Assembly (NCBI GenBank): GCA_016721195.1
Contig: JADKIO010000005.1
Coordinates: forward strand, 62,001 to 126,000
Origin: Candidatus Geothrix skivensis
GTDB lineage: Bacteria > Acidobacteriota > Holophagae > Holophagales > Holophagaceae
Direction: 5' to 3'
DNA: 64,000 bases
How positions within the stretch are numbered: position 1 is the stretch's first letter; every line of letters starts with the position of its first letter. A program made the position numbers and the translations under genes. Of the stretch, positions 47,102 to 55,181 are shown one piece after another. The notes under the pieces are model-generated. The model made no database searches, was not told the DNA's origin, and was given only the letters and a program-made list of their open reading frames with translations.

Positions 47102-47713
47102 GTGATCCGTTCGCTGCTCTGTCTCACCGCCCTGTCCCTGGTGGCCCAGGGGCCGCCGCCCGCAAAGAAGCCCGTGGGCGAGCTGCCCACGCTGCCCCCC
47201 ATGAGCTCCAGTCCCATCAAGGAGCTGGTGCGGGCGGAGCTGAGCCCCGCCGAGACCGGCACTCCCGAGGCGCTGACGGCCGCGCTCTATGCCTTCATCT
47301 CCGGGCCCAAGGACCAGAAGCGCGATATCGAGAAGATCCGCGCCCTGTTCCACCTCCAGGCCCGGCTTACGGTGGCGGCCAAGCACCCCGTCCAGGGCGC
47401 CTTCATGCGCCCCATGGATCTGGAGGCCTTCCTGGCCTTTGCCATCCCCCAGTGGGAGAGGGGCTTCTTCGAAAAGGGCACGGCGGTCTCCGTCCAGAAG
47501 CAGGAGGGCATCGCCCAGGTCTGGTCCCCCTACGAGATCCGGCTGGAATCCGCAGGGCCCGTGCTCTACACCGGCATCAACGCCCTGCAGTGCGTGTGGG
47601 ATGGCAAGCGCTGGTGGATCATGCACCTGGCCTTCCAGAGCGCACCGACGGCCGCCCTCGCGGCAACGCTGGATCCGCCCAAGCCGACGAGCTCGGAAGA
47701 ACCAAAGAAGTAG
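47102..47713 (+). CDS. Hypothetical exported protein
   Basis: 203-residue protein of unknown function. A short signal-peptide-like start (IRSLLCLTALSLVAQ) precedes a Pro/Lys-rich linker. The mid-part (about 60-180) has an alpha+beta pattern with LESAGPVLYTGINALQC and KRWWIMHLAFQ, resembling an NTF2/SnoaL-like fold, but no family is certain. The GTG at 47102 follows GGAGG; an earlier in-frame ATG (47039) overlaps ampG and would bury the signal. It ends 2 nt from the convergent rhodanese gene. Confidence 0.75.
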   Translation: MIRSLLCLTALSLVAQGPPPAKKPVGELPTLPPMSSSPIKELVRAELSPAETGTPEALTAALYAFISGPKDQKRDIEKIRALFHLQARLTVAAKHPVQGAFMRPMDLEAFLAFAIPQWERGFFEKGTAVSVQKQEGIAQVWSPYEIRLESAGPVLYTGINALQCVWDGKRWWIMHLAFQSAPTAALAATLDPPKPTSSEEPKK

Positions 47714-47715
47714 GC

Positions 47716-48180
47716 CTACTTCGCCATGGGGAAGTTGGCCCGGCGCCAGGCCTTCAGGCCCCCCTTCAGCACGTAGACCCAGCCGAAGCCCCGGGCGCTC
47801 AACTGATCGAGGGCGAGGTGGGAGAGCTGGTCGGTCTCGTCCACCAGGAGCAGGGACCGGCGGGCCTTGGGATCGGGGATGGCGAAGCGGGCGGCCAGAT
47901 CCTTGAAGGGCACATTCAGGCTGCCCCGGATGTGGCCGGACCGGAAGGACTCGGGGCTGCGCAGGTCCACCACCAGTGCGCCGGAGCCTGAAACCAGGTC
48001 GCTGGCCTGCACGGGATCCATCACGGGGCGGCCGCGGGCTCGCCACCAGGAGGCGATCCGCGGCAGGGCCACCAGGAGGAGGATGAGGCAGCAGAGGAGG
48101 GCGAGGGCGGTTCCCGAGCGGGCGCCGTACGCCTTCATCCAGTCTTCCCAAGTGATCGGTGCCAGGACGGTGGCGATCAT
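47716..48180 (-). CDS. Membrane-anchored rhodanese-like protein, catalytic Cys missing
   Basis: 154-residue protein: one N-terminal transmembrane helix (about 22-42), then a rhodanese domain (LVVDLRSPESFRSGHIRGS, NVPFKDL). The active-site loop, where CxxGxRS normally sits, reads LLLVDETDQLSHLAL, with no Cys. It is therefore expected to be catalytically inactive and perhaps a binding or regulatory module. The start ATG (MIATVLAP) precedes the TM helix; longer frames upstream are shadows of the pseudouridine synthase gene. It is 41 nt from that gene. Confidence 0.87.
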   Translation of the reverse strand: MIATVLAPITWEDWMKAYGARSGTALALLCCLILLLVALPRIASWWRARGRPVMDPVQASDLVSGSGALVVDLRSPESFRSGHIRGSLNVPFKDLAARFAIPDPKARRSLLLVDETDQLSHLALDQLSARGFGWVYVLKGGLKAWRRANFPMAK

Positions 48181-48221
48181 GGAACCCCCGGGTGGAAACC
48201 CACCGCGATGATGAAGCTTGT

Positions 48222-49208
48222 TCAGAACCCGGGCAAGCCCAGGGAGGCCGCCAGGGCTCGGAAGGGCTCGGGGATGGGAGCTTCCGCTTCGATGCGCACC
48301 CCGGTCACGGGGTGGTCCACCGCGAGCTTCCAGGCATGGAGCGCCGGGTGGGGCAGCAGGAGGGGCAGGCCATCCACGTCCTTCCACTTGCCGGGGCCGC
48401 CGTAGAGGGGATCCCCCATGAGGGGCGCCCGCAGGTGGGCCAGGTGGACGCGGATCTGGTGGGTGCGGCCCGTCAGCAGCTCGCACTCCACCAGGGCGGC
48501 GCTGGTGGTGCGGGCCAGCACGCGGATGCGGGTCTGGGCCGAGCGGCCACCGGCCGCCACCACCATGCGCAGGCGGTCGTGCTTGTGGCGGGCGATGGGC
48601 TCGGCGATGAGCAGGCTGCCAAGCTGCGGAAGCTTCGGCGAGTGGCGCACCAGGGCCAGGTAGCGCTTCTCCACGGTGCGGGCCTTGAACTGGTCCTGGA
48701 TGGCGCGCTGGGCCTCCGCGGTCTTCGCCAGGCAGAGGCAGCCCGTGGTGTAGCGGTCGAGGCGATGCACCAGACCCGGCCAGCCCGAGGAGAGTTCCTC
48801 GGTGTCCTCCGCTGGCTCGTCCTCCACGGCCACCTCGAGCACTGCCGGCGTCTTCAGCCGGTGGAGCAGGGCGTTCACGATGGTGCCGCCGGCATGCCCC
48901 GGCCCTGGATGCACGACCATGCCCGTGGGCTTGTCCACGATCCACAGGTGGGCATCCTCGAACAGCGTCGGCAGGTGGATGTCCTCGGCCTCCAGGTGCG
49001 CGGCCGGCGGCGCGACCGCCGGCAGCTCCGTCTCCACCAGATCGCCCGGCCGCAGCTTCACGCCGCCCTTGGTCACGGCCTGGCCGTTGACCTTGATTGC
49101 GCCGGTGCGCACGTGCACGTCCCAGCGGGCCCGGGGGATCTCCGGGAAGCGGTCCGCCAGGAAGCGGTCCAGGCGGGGGGCGCCGTCCTCGGCGCGCAGA
49201 CTGATCAT
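48222..49208 (-). CDS. RluA-family pseudouridine synthase
   Basis: RNA-modifying enzyme of 328 aa. An S4 RNA-binding domain (about 10-65; RLDRFLADRFPEIPRARW) precedes the catalytic domain. The catalytic Asp (about 151) lies in GLVHRLDRYTTG. Supporting motifs are VDKPTGMVVHPGPG and TGRTHQIRVHLAHL. The domain order and length fit RluD, but position specificity cannot be proven. ATG at 49208 with AAGGAG upstream is chosen over the adjacent TTG. It is followed by the rhodanese-like gene. Confidence 0.92.
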   Translation of the reverse strand: MISLRAEDGAPRLDRFLADRFPEIPRARWDVHVRTGAIKVNGQAVTKGGVKLRPGDLVETELPAVAPPAAHLEAEDIHLPTLFEDAHLWIVDKPTGMVVHPGPGHAGGTIVNALLHRLKTPAVLEVAVEDEPAEDTEELSSGWPGLVHRLDRYTTGCLCLAKTAEAQRAIQDQFKARTVEKRYLALVRHSPKLPQLGSLLIAEPIARHKHDRLRMVVAAGGRSAQTRIRVLARTTSAALVECELLTGRTHQIRVHLAHLRAPLMGDPLYGGPGKWKDVDGLPLLLPHPALHAWKLAVDHPVTGVRIEAEAPIPEPFRALAASLGLPGF

Positions 49209-49262
49209 CAAGACTCCTTACACTGATTCGTTTTTAAAACAACAACGGGAAAGTCACATTAG

Positions 49263-49419
49263 CCACCGATGAACACCGAGAAACACCGATGAAAAGCTGA
49301 TAAGGATAAAAGGTGCTGAAGGGAGACGGGGCTTTTCGAACTGCCGTTTCGCCTTGAGCCTTCATTGCAGTTCTCATGCTTTTATCGGTGTATCGGTGTC
49401 CATCGGTGTTCATCGGTGG
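49263..49419. repeat. AT-rich inverted-repeat element
   Basis: CCACCGATGAACACCGA (49263-49279) is matched by its exact complement at 49403-49419. Degenerate ATCGGTG repeats extend inside both arms. The intervening ~120 bp is clearly less GC-rich than neighbouring DNA. Short frames inside it (giving NTDGHRYTDK-like peptides) look spurious. This is a non-coding, possibly mobile MITE-like insertion in the 330-bp gap between the pseudouridine synthase gene and lgt. Confidence 0.85.
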
Positions 49420-49538
49420 TTCAAAAAACTCCTTAGCCTTCGGTGGTGCCAATTCCCCAGTATGGGCCGACCCAGCCTAGCGCAGGCCTTCCCTCTTGCC
49501 TCTCTCAATCCCCCGTAGGAGACCCACTATTTCATTTT

Positions 49539-50339
49539 TCATGCACGTTCGAAAGTCTTGCGCCGGTTCCAGAACACCCAGAGGCCCAGGCCCAGCAGCA
49601 TGAAGGCGAGGCCCGTGAGTCGGCCCGTGCTGAGCCAGGCCCAGTGCAGCCAGCCCGTGCCCCGGTCCACGTCCCCCCGCCATGTCTCTGTCATCACCCG
49701 CCCGAACCCTTCCACGAGGAAGTAGAGGGCGAAGATCTGGCCCTGGAAGGCCCGCCTGGGCCTTGCGAGCAGCAGGACGGCCATGACCAGCAGGTTGGCC
49801 AGGGTGTTGTAGAGCTGCACCGGATGGAGGGGAATGCCCAGGGGGGTCCCGCTGAAGGAATGGGCGAGGGGATCCGTGAAGGTGGTCGCCCAGGACGCGT
49901 GGCTTTCGGTGCCGAAGCAGCAGCCGGCGGAAAAGCAGCCCAGGCGCCCGATGGCCTGGCCCAGGGCCACGCCGGGCACCAGGGCGTCGCCGGTGATCCT
50001 GAGGGGCAGTCCCTGGCCCTTGCGGAGCTTCCAGAAGAACACCGCCGCAGCGGCGATGACTCCCCCATGGATGGCGCCTCCCGCCCGCAGGGTGGCGAAG
50101 GAGAACACGTCCCGGGCGGGCACGCCGCTGAACAGATCAACCACCACCATCAGGAGCTTCGACCCCACGATGCCGGAGATGAGCATGGCGATGGCCAGGT
50201 CCGTGATGGCGGCCGGGGCCAGACCGTCCAGCCGGGCCTGCCGTTTCGCCAGGGCCGTGCCCGCGAAAAACGCGATGGCCAGCAGCAACCCGTAGGTGCC
50301 CAGGGGGAAGGAGCCGATCTCAAAGAGGACAGGATGCAT
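49539..50339 (-). CDS. lgt: Prolipoprotein diacylglyceryl transferase
   Basis: Inner-membrane enzyme (266 aa) that attaches diacylglycerol to lipobox Cys of prolipoproteins. Seven hydrophobic segments are visible. GGAIHGGVIAA contains the conserved His, and the catalytic region IGRLGCFSAGCCFG is recognisable. The C-terminal EGFGRVMTETWRGD matches the family. The ATG MHPVLFEIG is the normal Lgt N-terminus. The blc lipoprotein in this window is one probable substrate. Confidence 0.95.
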   Translation of the reverse strand: MHPVLFEIGSFPLGTYGLLLAIAFFAGTALAKRQARLDGLAPAAITDLAIAMLISGIVGSKLLMVVVDLFSGVPARDVFSFATLRAGGAIHGGVIAAAAVFFWKLRKGQGLPLRITGDALVPGVALGQAIGRLGCFSAGCCFGTESHASWATTFTDPLAHSFSGTPLGIPLHPVQLYNTLANLLVMAVLLLARPRRAFQGQIFALYFLVEGFGRVMTETWRGDVDRGTGWLHWAWLSTGRLTGLAFMLLGLGLWVFWNRRKTFERA

Positions 50340-50413
50340 GATGGGATTCCGCACGGATGACTGGAAACTGAAGACCGAAGACTGAAAGACTGAAGACCGA
50401 TGAGGAGGCCCCC

Positions 50414-51415
50414 ATGTCCCGAACCGAGACGACCCTGACCGCGCAGGATCTGGCCGAACGACTGGGTGGCGTCCTGGAGCATTGTCCCCCGGAACGACGG
50501 ATTTCCGAAGTACAGCCCCTGGAGGAGGCTGGTGCTGGCTCCGTGAGCTTCCTGGCCAACCCCAAGTACGCCGCCAAGGCCAAGGAGAGTCCGGCGGGCC
50601 TGATCCTGGTGGATGCCGTCGTCGAACTGGGGAACCGCCCGGTCCTTCGCGTGGCGCATCCCTACTGGGCCTTTGCCCGAGCCATCGGCTGGCTCCATCC
50701 GGAGCCCGCCCCCGAGTCGAGCGAGTTCCCCGTGCATCCCACGGCGCGGATCGGCGAGGGCTGTACCATCGCCTTTGGTGCCACGGTGGGGGCCCGGACG
50801 GTGCTGGGCAGGGGCTCTCGCCTGCACCCCGGCGTCCATATCGGCGACGACTGCGTGCTGGGCGACGACTGCGAGCTGTTCCCGGGGGCAGTGGTCTACC
50901 GGCGGACGCGGATGGGGAACCGGGTGATCATCCACGCCAACTCCGTGGTGGGCAGCGATGGCTACGGCTACGTGCTGGTGGAGGGCCGCCACGCCAAGAT
51001 CCCCCAGGTGGGCTGGGTGGAGGTGGGCGATGACGTGGAGATCGGCGCCTGTGTCTGCATCGACCGGGGTGTGCTGGGGCCCACCCGCATCGGCATGGGC
51101 ACCAAGATCGACAACCAGGTGCAGGTGGCCCACAACGTGCAGGTGGGGAGCCACTGCCTGCTGGTGGCCCAGAGCGGCATCAGCGGCTCCACGAAGCTGG
51201 GCGACTACGTGACGCTGGCGGGGAAGGTGGGCGTGGTGGGCCACATCGAGATCGGCAGCCGCAGCGTGGTGGGTGGCAACAGCGTGGTGGCCAAGAGCCT
51301 CCCAGAGGGCAGCTTCGTCACGGGCTTCCCGGCCCGCCCCCACCGCGAATGGACCGAGGCCCAGGCCGCCCTGAACCGCCTGCCGAAGTTCATGAAGCAG
51401 CTGCGCAAGGGCTGA
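50414..51415 (+). CDS. lpxD: UDP-3-O-acylglucosamine N-acyltransferase
   Basis: Third step of lipid A synthesis: transfers an acyl chain from ACP to UDP-3-O-acyl-GlcN. 333 aa. The N-terminal uridine-binding domain (1-100; SVSFLANPKY) is followed by a left-handed beta-helix of hexapeptide repeats (105-290). Catalytic His is about residue 240 in VQVAHNVQVG. GYGYV lies in the expected uridine/glucosamine contact loop. The ATG has GAGGAGG upstream. It shows an outer membrane with lipid A. It ends 1 nt before the convergent FliK-like gene. Confidence 0.96.
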   Translation: MSRTETTLTAQDLAERLGGVLEHCPPERRISEVQPLEEAGAGSVSFLANPKYAAKAKESPAGLILVDAVVELGNRPVLRVAHPYWAFARAIGWLHPEPAPESSEFPVHPTARIGEGCTIAFGATVGARTVLGRGSRLHPGVHIGDDCVLGDDCELFPGAVVYRRTRMGNRVIIHANSVVGSDGYGYVLVEGRHAKIPQVGWVEVGDDVEIGACVCIDRGVLGPTRIGMGTKIDNQVQVAHNVQVGSHCLLVAQSGISGSTKLGDYVTLAGKVGVVGHIEIGSRSVVGGNSVVAKSLPEGSFVTGFPARPHREWTEAQAALNRLPKFMKQLRKG

Positions 51416-51416
51416 A

Positions 51417-52307
51417 TTACCCCATGGCCTGAAGGGGGCTGCCTCCGGCCAGGGCCCTGAGATCGGGTGTGCCCGGAGGCAAGGGCAGCACCTGCAGGTC
51501 CACGGTCCGGCCCAAGCTGGCCAGCTCCCCTTCGAGATCCGCCTTCAGGCTGGCCACCTGGGCGGGATCCTGCAGCCAGAGCCGCGCCCGCAGCCCGGAT
51601 TGGCGCTGCTCCAGGCCCAGCCGCACCTCCCCCAGGGCGCTGAAGGGGACACTGAGGAAGACCCGGTGGACTGTTTCACGCCCAGGGCCATCCGGTTCCT
51701 GTCCGCCCTCGATCCAGATCCGCAGGGGCTCGGCCCCCGGGGCCCAGGGCAGGGGCAGCTCGAACCAGGCCGTCCCCTCCTTGGCCTGGAGCCGGTGGAA
51801 GGCGGCTTCCGCCGGGGAGGTGGCGGGATCCGAAAGGGCCTTCATGCCCGCCTTCATCCAGGTGGACCAGGTCTCGGGCTGCTCCGCCAGGGCCACCCCG
51901 GCCTGAAGCAGGCCCCGCAGCAGCTCGGCCAGGGGGGTCTGGGGGGCGCCGGTCTGGAGCCTGGCCAGCAGGGGGGCCGCCTCGCCATGCACCAGGGGGG
52001 CCAGGAGGGCGGGGCTGGGGGGAGGCGTGGCCCGGACTACCTGCAGGCGGATGCCGGCGCCCTCGGGCAGGGGCAGGGCCTTCAGGGTGAGGGCGCTACC
52101 CGGCGGAAAGGGGAGGCTGCCCTGGGCCTCCAACTGCTTCCCGTCCGCCAGGCGCAGCAGCAGGCCCTCGGGCAGAACGGCCACCAGGGTGGCCTCCACC
52201 GTCTGGCCCGGGAGGAGGCTGGCGAGGGCAGGGGCCGTGAGGGCCGCGGTGGCCGGGATCCCCAGGGACCCCAGGGTCGCGGGGATCTGCATCAGGAGCG
52301 TGTCCAA
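51417..52307 (-). CDS. FliK-like (flagellar hook-length control) C-terminal domain protein
   Basis: 296-residue protein. The N-terminal 100 residues are Ala/Leu/Pro-rich (AVLPEGLLLRLADGKQL). The C-terminal part (about 195-280; FLSVPFSALGEVRLGLEQR and LKADLEGELASLGRTVDLQ) resembles the Flg_hook domain of FliK. It is the last gene of the cheR-HDOD-HDOD-cheB operon. No other flagellar genes are nearby, so the role could be in flagellar or pilus assembly, or unrelated. Start is uncertain: TTG 52307 or ATG 52292, neither with a strong ribosome site. Confidence 0.68.
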   Translation of the reverse strand: MDTLLMQIPATLGSLGIPATAALTAPALASLLPGQTVEATLVAVLPEGLLLRLADGKQLEAQGSLPFPPGSALTLKALPLPEGAGIRLQVVRATPPPSPALLAPLVHGEAAPLLARLQTGAPQTPLAELLRGLLQAGVALAEQPETWSTWMKAGMKALSDPATSPAEAAFHRLQAKEGTAWFELPLPWAPGAEPLRIWIEGGQEPDGPGRETVHRVFLSVPFSALGEVRLGLEQRQSGLRARLWLQDPAQVASLKADLEGELASLGRTVDLQVLPLPPGTPDLRALAGGSPLQAMG

Positions 52308-52319
52308 GCCATGGGCGGG

Positions 52320-53444
52320 TCAGACCCGGAAGTGCCGACGCAGGTGCCCGGGAATCTCGCCCAGGGGGGCGGCGAGATCCACGCAGCCCCGCTCCACGGC
52401 GGCCCGGGGCATGCCGTAGACCACGCAGCTCTCTTCGGCTTCGGCGAGGGTATGGGCGCCCTTCTTCTTCAGCTGCTCCATGCCCTTGGCGCCATCCGAG
52501 CCCATGCCCGTGAGGATCCCGGCGAGAACTTGGCCCCGGAACAGCTCGGCGACGCTCAGGAACAGCACGTCCACGCTGGGGCGGTGGAGGGAGGAAACGG
52601 GTTCGGGGCTCAGCTCGATGCAGCCCTTGGGGCCCCGGGCCCCATAGGTCATGTGGATGCCCCCGGGAGCGATGTAGACCGTGCCGGCCTTGAGGGGCTC
52701 GCCCTGCTCGGCCTCCTTGACGTGCACCTGGCAGAGGCCATCCAGCCGATCTGCGAAGGGCTTGGTGAAGGTGCTGGGCATGTGCTGGACGATGAGGCAG
52801 GGCACCGGCAGGTTGGCGGGCAGGGTTGGCAGGATGTCCTGCAGGGCTTTCGGCCCGCCCGTGGAGCTCCCGATGAGCAGGAGCTCCGCCTGGGGGGATG
52901 AAGCCAGGCCCGTGCCCGGGTGGAGCGGTGCCTTGGGGGTGGTGGCTGGTCGTGGGGGCGTGGGGGTGACGGAGGGTGGGGCTGTCGCTGGCTGGGGAGC
53001 CCCGGCCGGAGGGGCATGGGGCGCCTGGGGCAACCGGTGGAACCGGGGGCTGGAAGCCAGGCGCCGCACCTTCTCCTGCAGATCGTGCTGGATCTGCATG
53101 ATGCTCGCGCTGGCGTAGCCGCTCTCCTTGGGGATGAAGTCCAGGGCCCCCAGGGACAGGGCGTCCAGGGTGGACTGGGCGCCTTCCTGGGTGAGGCTGG
53201 ACACCATGAGCACCGGCAGCGGGAATTCCGCCATGATCCGCTTGAGGCAGGTGAGGCCGTCCATGCGGGGCATCTCGATGTCGAGGGTGACGAGGTCGGG
53301 CTTGTGCTCCGCGATCTTCTCCAGGGCGTCGATGCCGTCCCGGGCCGTGGCCACCACCCGCAGGTCCGGCGCCTCCTCCAGCATTTTCTGGAGGGACTTT
53401 CTCATGAAGGGGCTGTCGTCCACCACCAGGATGCGAATGGTCAT
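52320..53444 (-). CDS. cheB: Chemotaxis response regulator / protein-glutamate methylesterase
   Basis: CheB, 374 aa: receiver domain 1-120 with phosphoacceptor Asp about 55 (LDIEMPRMDG), a Pro/Ala/Thr-rich linker (about 135-175) and a methylesterase domain. Catalytic residues lie in LIGSSTGGPKAL (Ser), VQHMPSTF (His) and GMGSDGAKG (Asp). It removes methyl groups from chemoreceptors. ATG 53444 follows GAGGGG; an in-frame upstream start overlaps the HDOD gene. The long linker is unusual but harmless. Confidence 0.95.
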   Translation of the reverse strand: MTIRILVVDDSPFMRKSLQKMLEEAPDLRVVATARDGIDALEKIAEHKPDLVTLDIEMPRMDGLTCLKRIMAEFPLPVLMVSSLTQEGAQSTLDALSLGALDFIPKESGYASASIMQIQHDLQEKVRRLASSPRFHRLPQAPHAPPAGAPQPATAPPSVTPTPPRPATTPKAPLHPGTGLASSPQAELLLIGSSTGGPKALQDILPTLPANLPVPCLIVQHMPSTFTKPFADRLDGLCQVHVKEAEQGEPLKAGTVYIAPGGIHMTYGARGPKGCIELSPEPVSSLHRPSVDVLFLSVAELFRGQVLAGILTGMGSDGAKGMEQLKKKGAHTLAEAEESCVVYGMPRAAVERGCVDLAAPLGEIPGHLRRHFRV

Positions 53445-53451
53445 GATCCCC

Positions 53452-54315
53452 TCAGTCCCGGAATGCCACTTCGACGAAGGCCAGGGCATGGTCCACTTCG
53501 TCGTCGATGGAGAAGGTCATGCGTTCCACGTCCAGATCCTGGTGGAGGGAGCCGGCCAGCACCGCCTTGAAGGCCGGCAGGTCGTCCAGCGAGATCATCA
53601 GCCGCTCGTCCGCGGGGCCCATGGGGATGCGCGTGCGCACCAGGAGGTCCGCCAGGTGGATGAGGTTGGGCAGGAAGTCCTCGGGCTTGGGATCATGGTG
53701 ATCCCGGATCACGTCGATGATGGCCTGGGGGAAGGCCCATTCTGCCGCCAGCAGGGCGCCGGCCTCGGCGTGGCTCATGCCGAGCACCTCGCGCTCGGCG
53801 TCCACGAAGAAGGCACCGTCGGCGACCCGCTGGAGCACGCGGGTGTATTCCTCGGGGTAGCAGGTATCCAGGGCGATCTTGCCGATGTCGTGCAGCAGGC
53901 CCGTGAGGAAGGCGGTCTCCGCCTGGCCGTGCCGTTTGGCCAGGATGCAGACCCCCTTGGCGGTGAGGCCCACGGCCACGCTGTGCTGCCAGAGCTTCAG
54001 GGCATCCAGGTGGGTGCCGCCCTTCAGGGTCTTGATGACCGCGGCCCCGGTACCCAGGTTGGCCACCGCATCGAAGCCCAGGCGGAGGACGGCGGTGCGC
54101 AGATCCATGATGGAGCCCTCGCTGCCGTAGAGCGCCGAATTGGCCAGGCGCAGCAGGGTGGCGGACAGGGAGGGATCTTTCGACAGGATGGCCAGGATGC
54201 GGTCCACGGTGCAGCGCTCGTCCTGCACGGCCTCGCCCAGGGCCACCACCGTGAGGGGGAGGCTTGGAAGGGTCTTGGCCTTCAGGCGCGAGATGAACTG
54301 CTCCCGGGAAATCAT
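53452..54315 (-). CDS. HDOD domain protein (second of pair)
   Basis: 287-residue HDOD-domain signalling protein. LPSLPLTVVALGEAV and LLRLANSALYGS are characteristic of the family, and FLTGLLHDIGKIALD holds the HD-like motif. HDOD proteins are non-canonical HD proteins that often act in c-di-GMP or motility signalling. The ATG directly abuts the stop of the first HDOD gene, and the 3' end lies 7 nt from cheB. Function is inferred from neighbours only. Confidence 0.92.
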   Translation of the reverse strand: MISREQFISRLKAKTLPSLPLTVVALGEAVQDERCTVDRILAILSKDPSLSATLLRLANSALYGSEGSIMDLRTAVLRLGFDAVANLGTGAAVIKTLKGGTHLDALKLWQHSVAVGLTAKGVCILAKRHGQAETAFLTGLLHDIGKIALDTCYPEEYTRVLQRVADGAFFVDAEREVLGMSHAEAGALLAAEWAFPQAIIDVIRDHHDPKPEDFLPNLIHLADLLVRTRIPMGPADERLMISLDDLPAFKAVLAGSLHQDLDVERMTFSIDDEVDHALAFVEVAFRD

Positions 54316-55164
54316 CTAGAACTCCGCGATCATCGACTTGTCCTGCTCGATGGCAGCCTTGACGCTCTCCTTGATGCCGCCCAGGGCCTCGGGACCGAGC
54401 TGGAGGATCTCCATGGCCTGCAGGGACGCGTCCTCCAGATGCGCGGGATCGCCGATGCCGACCTTCTCCTCCAGGGCCAGGTGGTTGGCCAGGGCCACGA
54501 TGGCGGCCAGCTCCCGATGGGTCGCCTCCGCGTGGATGGGATCGTGGTGCCAGCGCACGGCCGACTGCAGGCTGGAGGCAAGGTTCCACTGGCTCACCAG
54601 GGCCTCACCCACCATGGCGTGGTCGAAGCCGAAGGTGTCCAGCTCGAGGTTCAGGCAGACGCCGTTCTCGTTGTAGACGGTGCGCAGGAGGGTGCTGTAC
54701 CGCTCCGGGAACTTCACCCCCAGCACCGACTTCCCGATGTCGTGCAGGAGGCCGCCGATGAAGGCCTCCTCGATGCGGGCGAAGCGGAGGCTCTTGGCGA
54801 AGGCCCGGCTCGCCATGGCGGAGACCAGCGCGTGCTCCCAGATGAGCCGCTCCTGCAGGCCCACGGCGCCACGGTGGTAGAGGTTCTTGGCGGAGCTGGC
54901 GATGACCACGCTCTTGATGGTGGAGAAGCCCAGGGTCATGATCGCCTGGGTGAGGGTGGTGACCTCCCGGACCATGCCGAACATGGCGGAGTTCGAGATC
55001 TTCAGGATCTGGCTGGTGAGGGCCTGGTCCATGGAGATGACTTTGCGGAGGTCCTCGGCATTGGCATCCGGGTCCGCGGACACCCGCAGCACCTGGGAGG
55101 CCACCTGGGGAAGGGGGGGCAGGTCTCCGAGGTTCGCAATGAGTTCTTGGGGTGTGATGGGCAT
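54316..55164 (-). CDS. HDOD domain protein (first of pair)
   Basis: 282-residue HDOD protein, paralogous to the next gene: LPPLPQVASQVLRVSADP, ILKISNSAMFGM, FIGGLLHDIGKSVLG and WHHDP share its order. It begins 17 nt after cheR and ends exactly where its paralogue starts, so the pair likely arose by tandem duplication and diverged. Probably a scaffold or effector in the chemotaxis or surface-motility pathway of this operon. Confidence 0.92.
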   Translation of the reverse strand: MPITPQELIANLGDLPPLPQVASQVLRVSADPDANAEDLRKVISMDQALTSQILKISNSAMFGMVREVTTLTQAIMTLGFSTIKSVVIASSAKNLYHRGAVGLQERLIWEHALVSAMASRAFAKSLRFARIEEAFIGGLLHDIGKSVLGVKFPERYSTLLRTVYNENGVCLNLELDTFGFDHAMVGEALVSQWNLASSLQSAVRWHHDPIHAEATHRELAAIVALANHLALEEKVGIGDPAHLEDASLQAMEILQLGPEALGGIKESVKAAIEQDKSMIAEF

Positions 55165-55181
55165 GGTCCGCTCCTGGCCGT

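Noticed and set aside
49234..49452. A 72-codon frame containing NTDGHRYTDK
   Set aside because: It is produced by the AT-rich inverted-repeat element and has no ribosome site.
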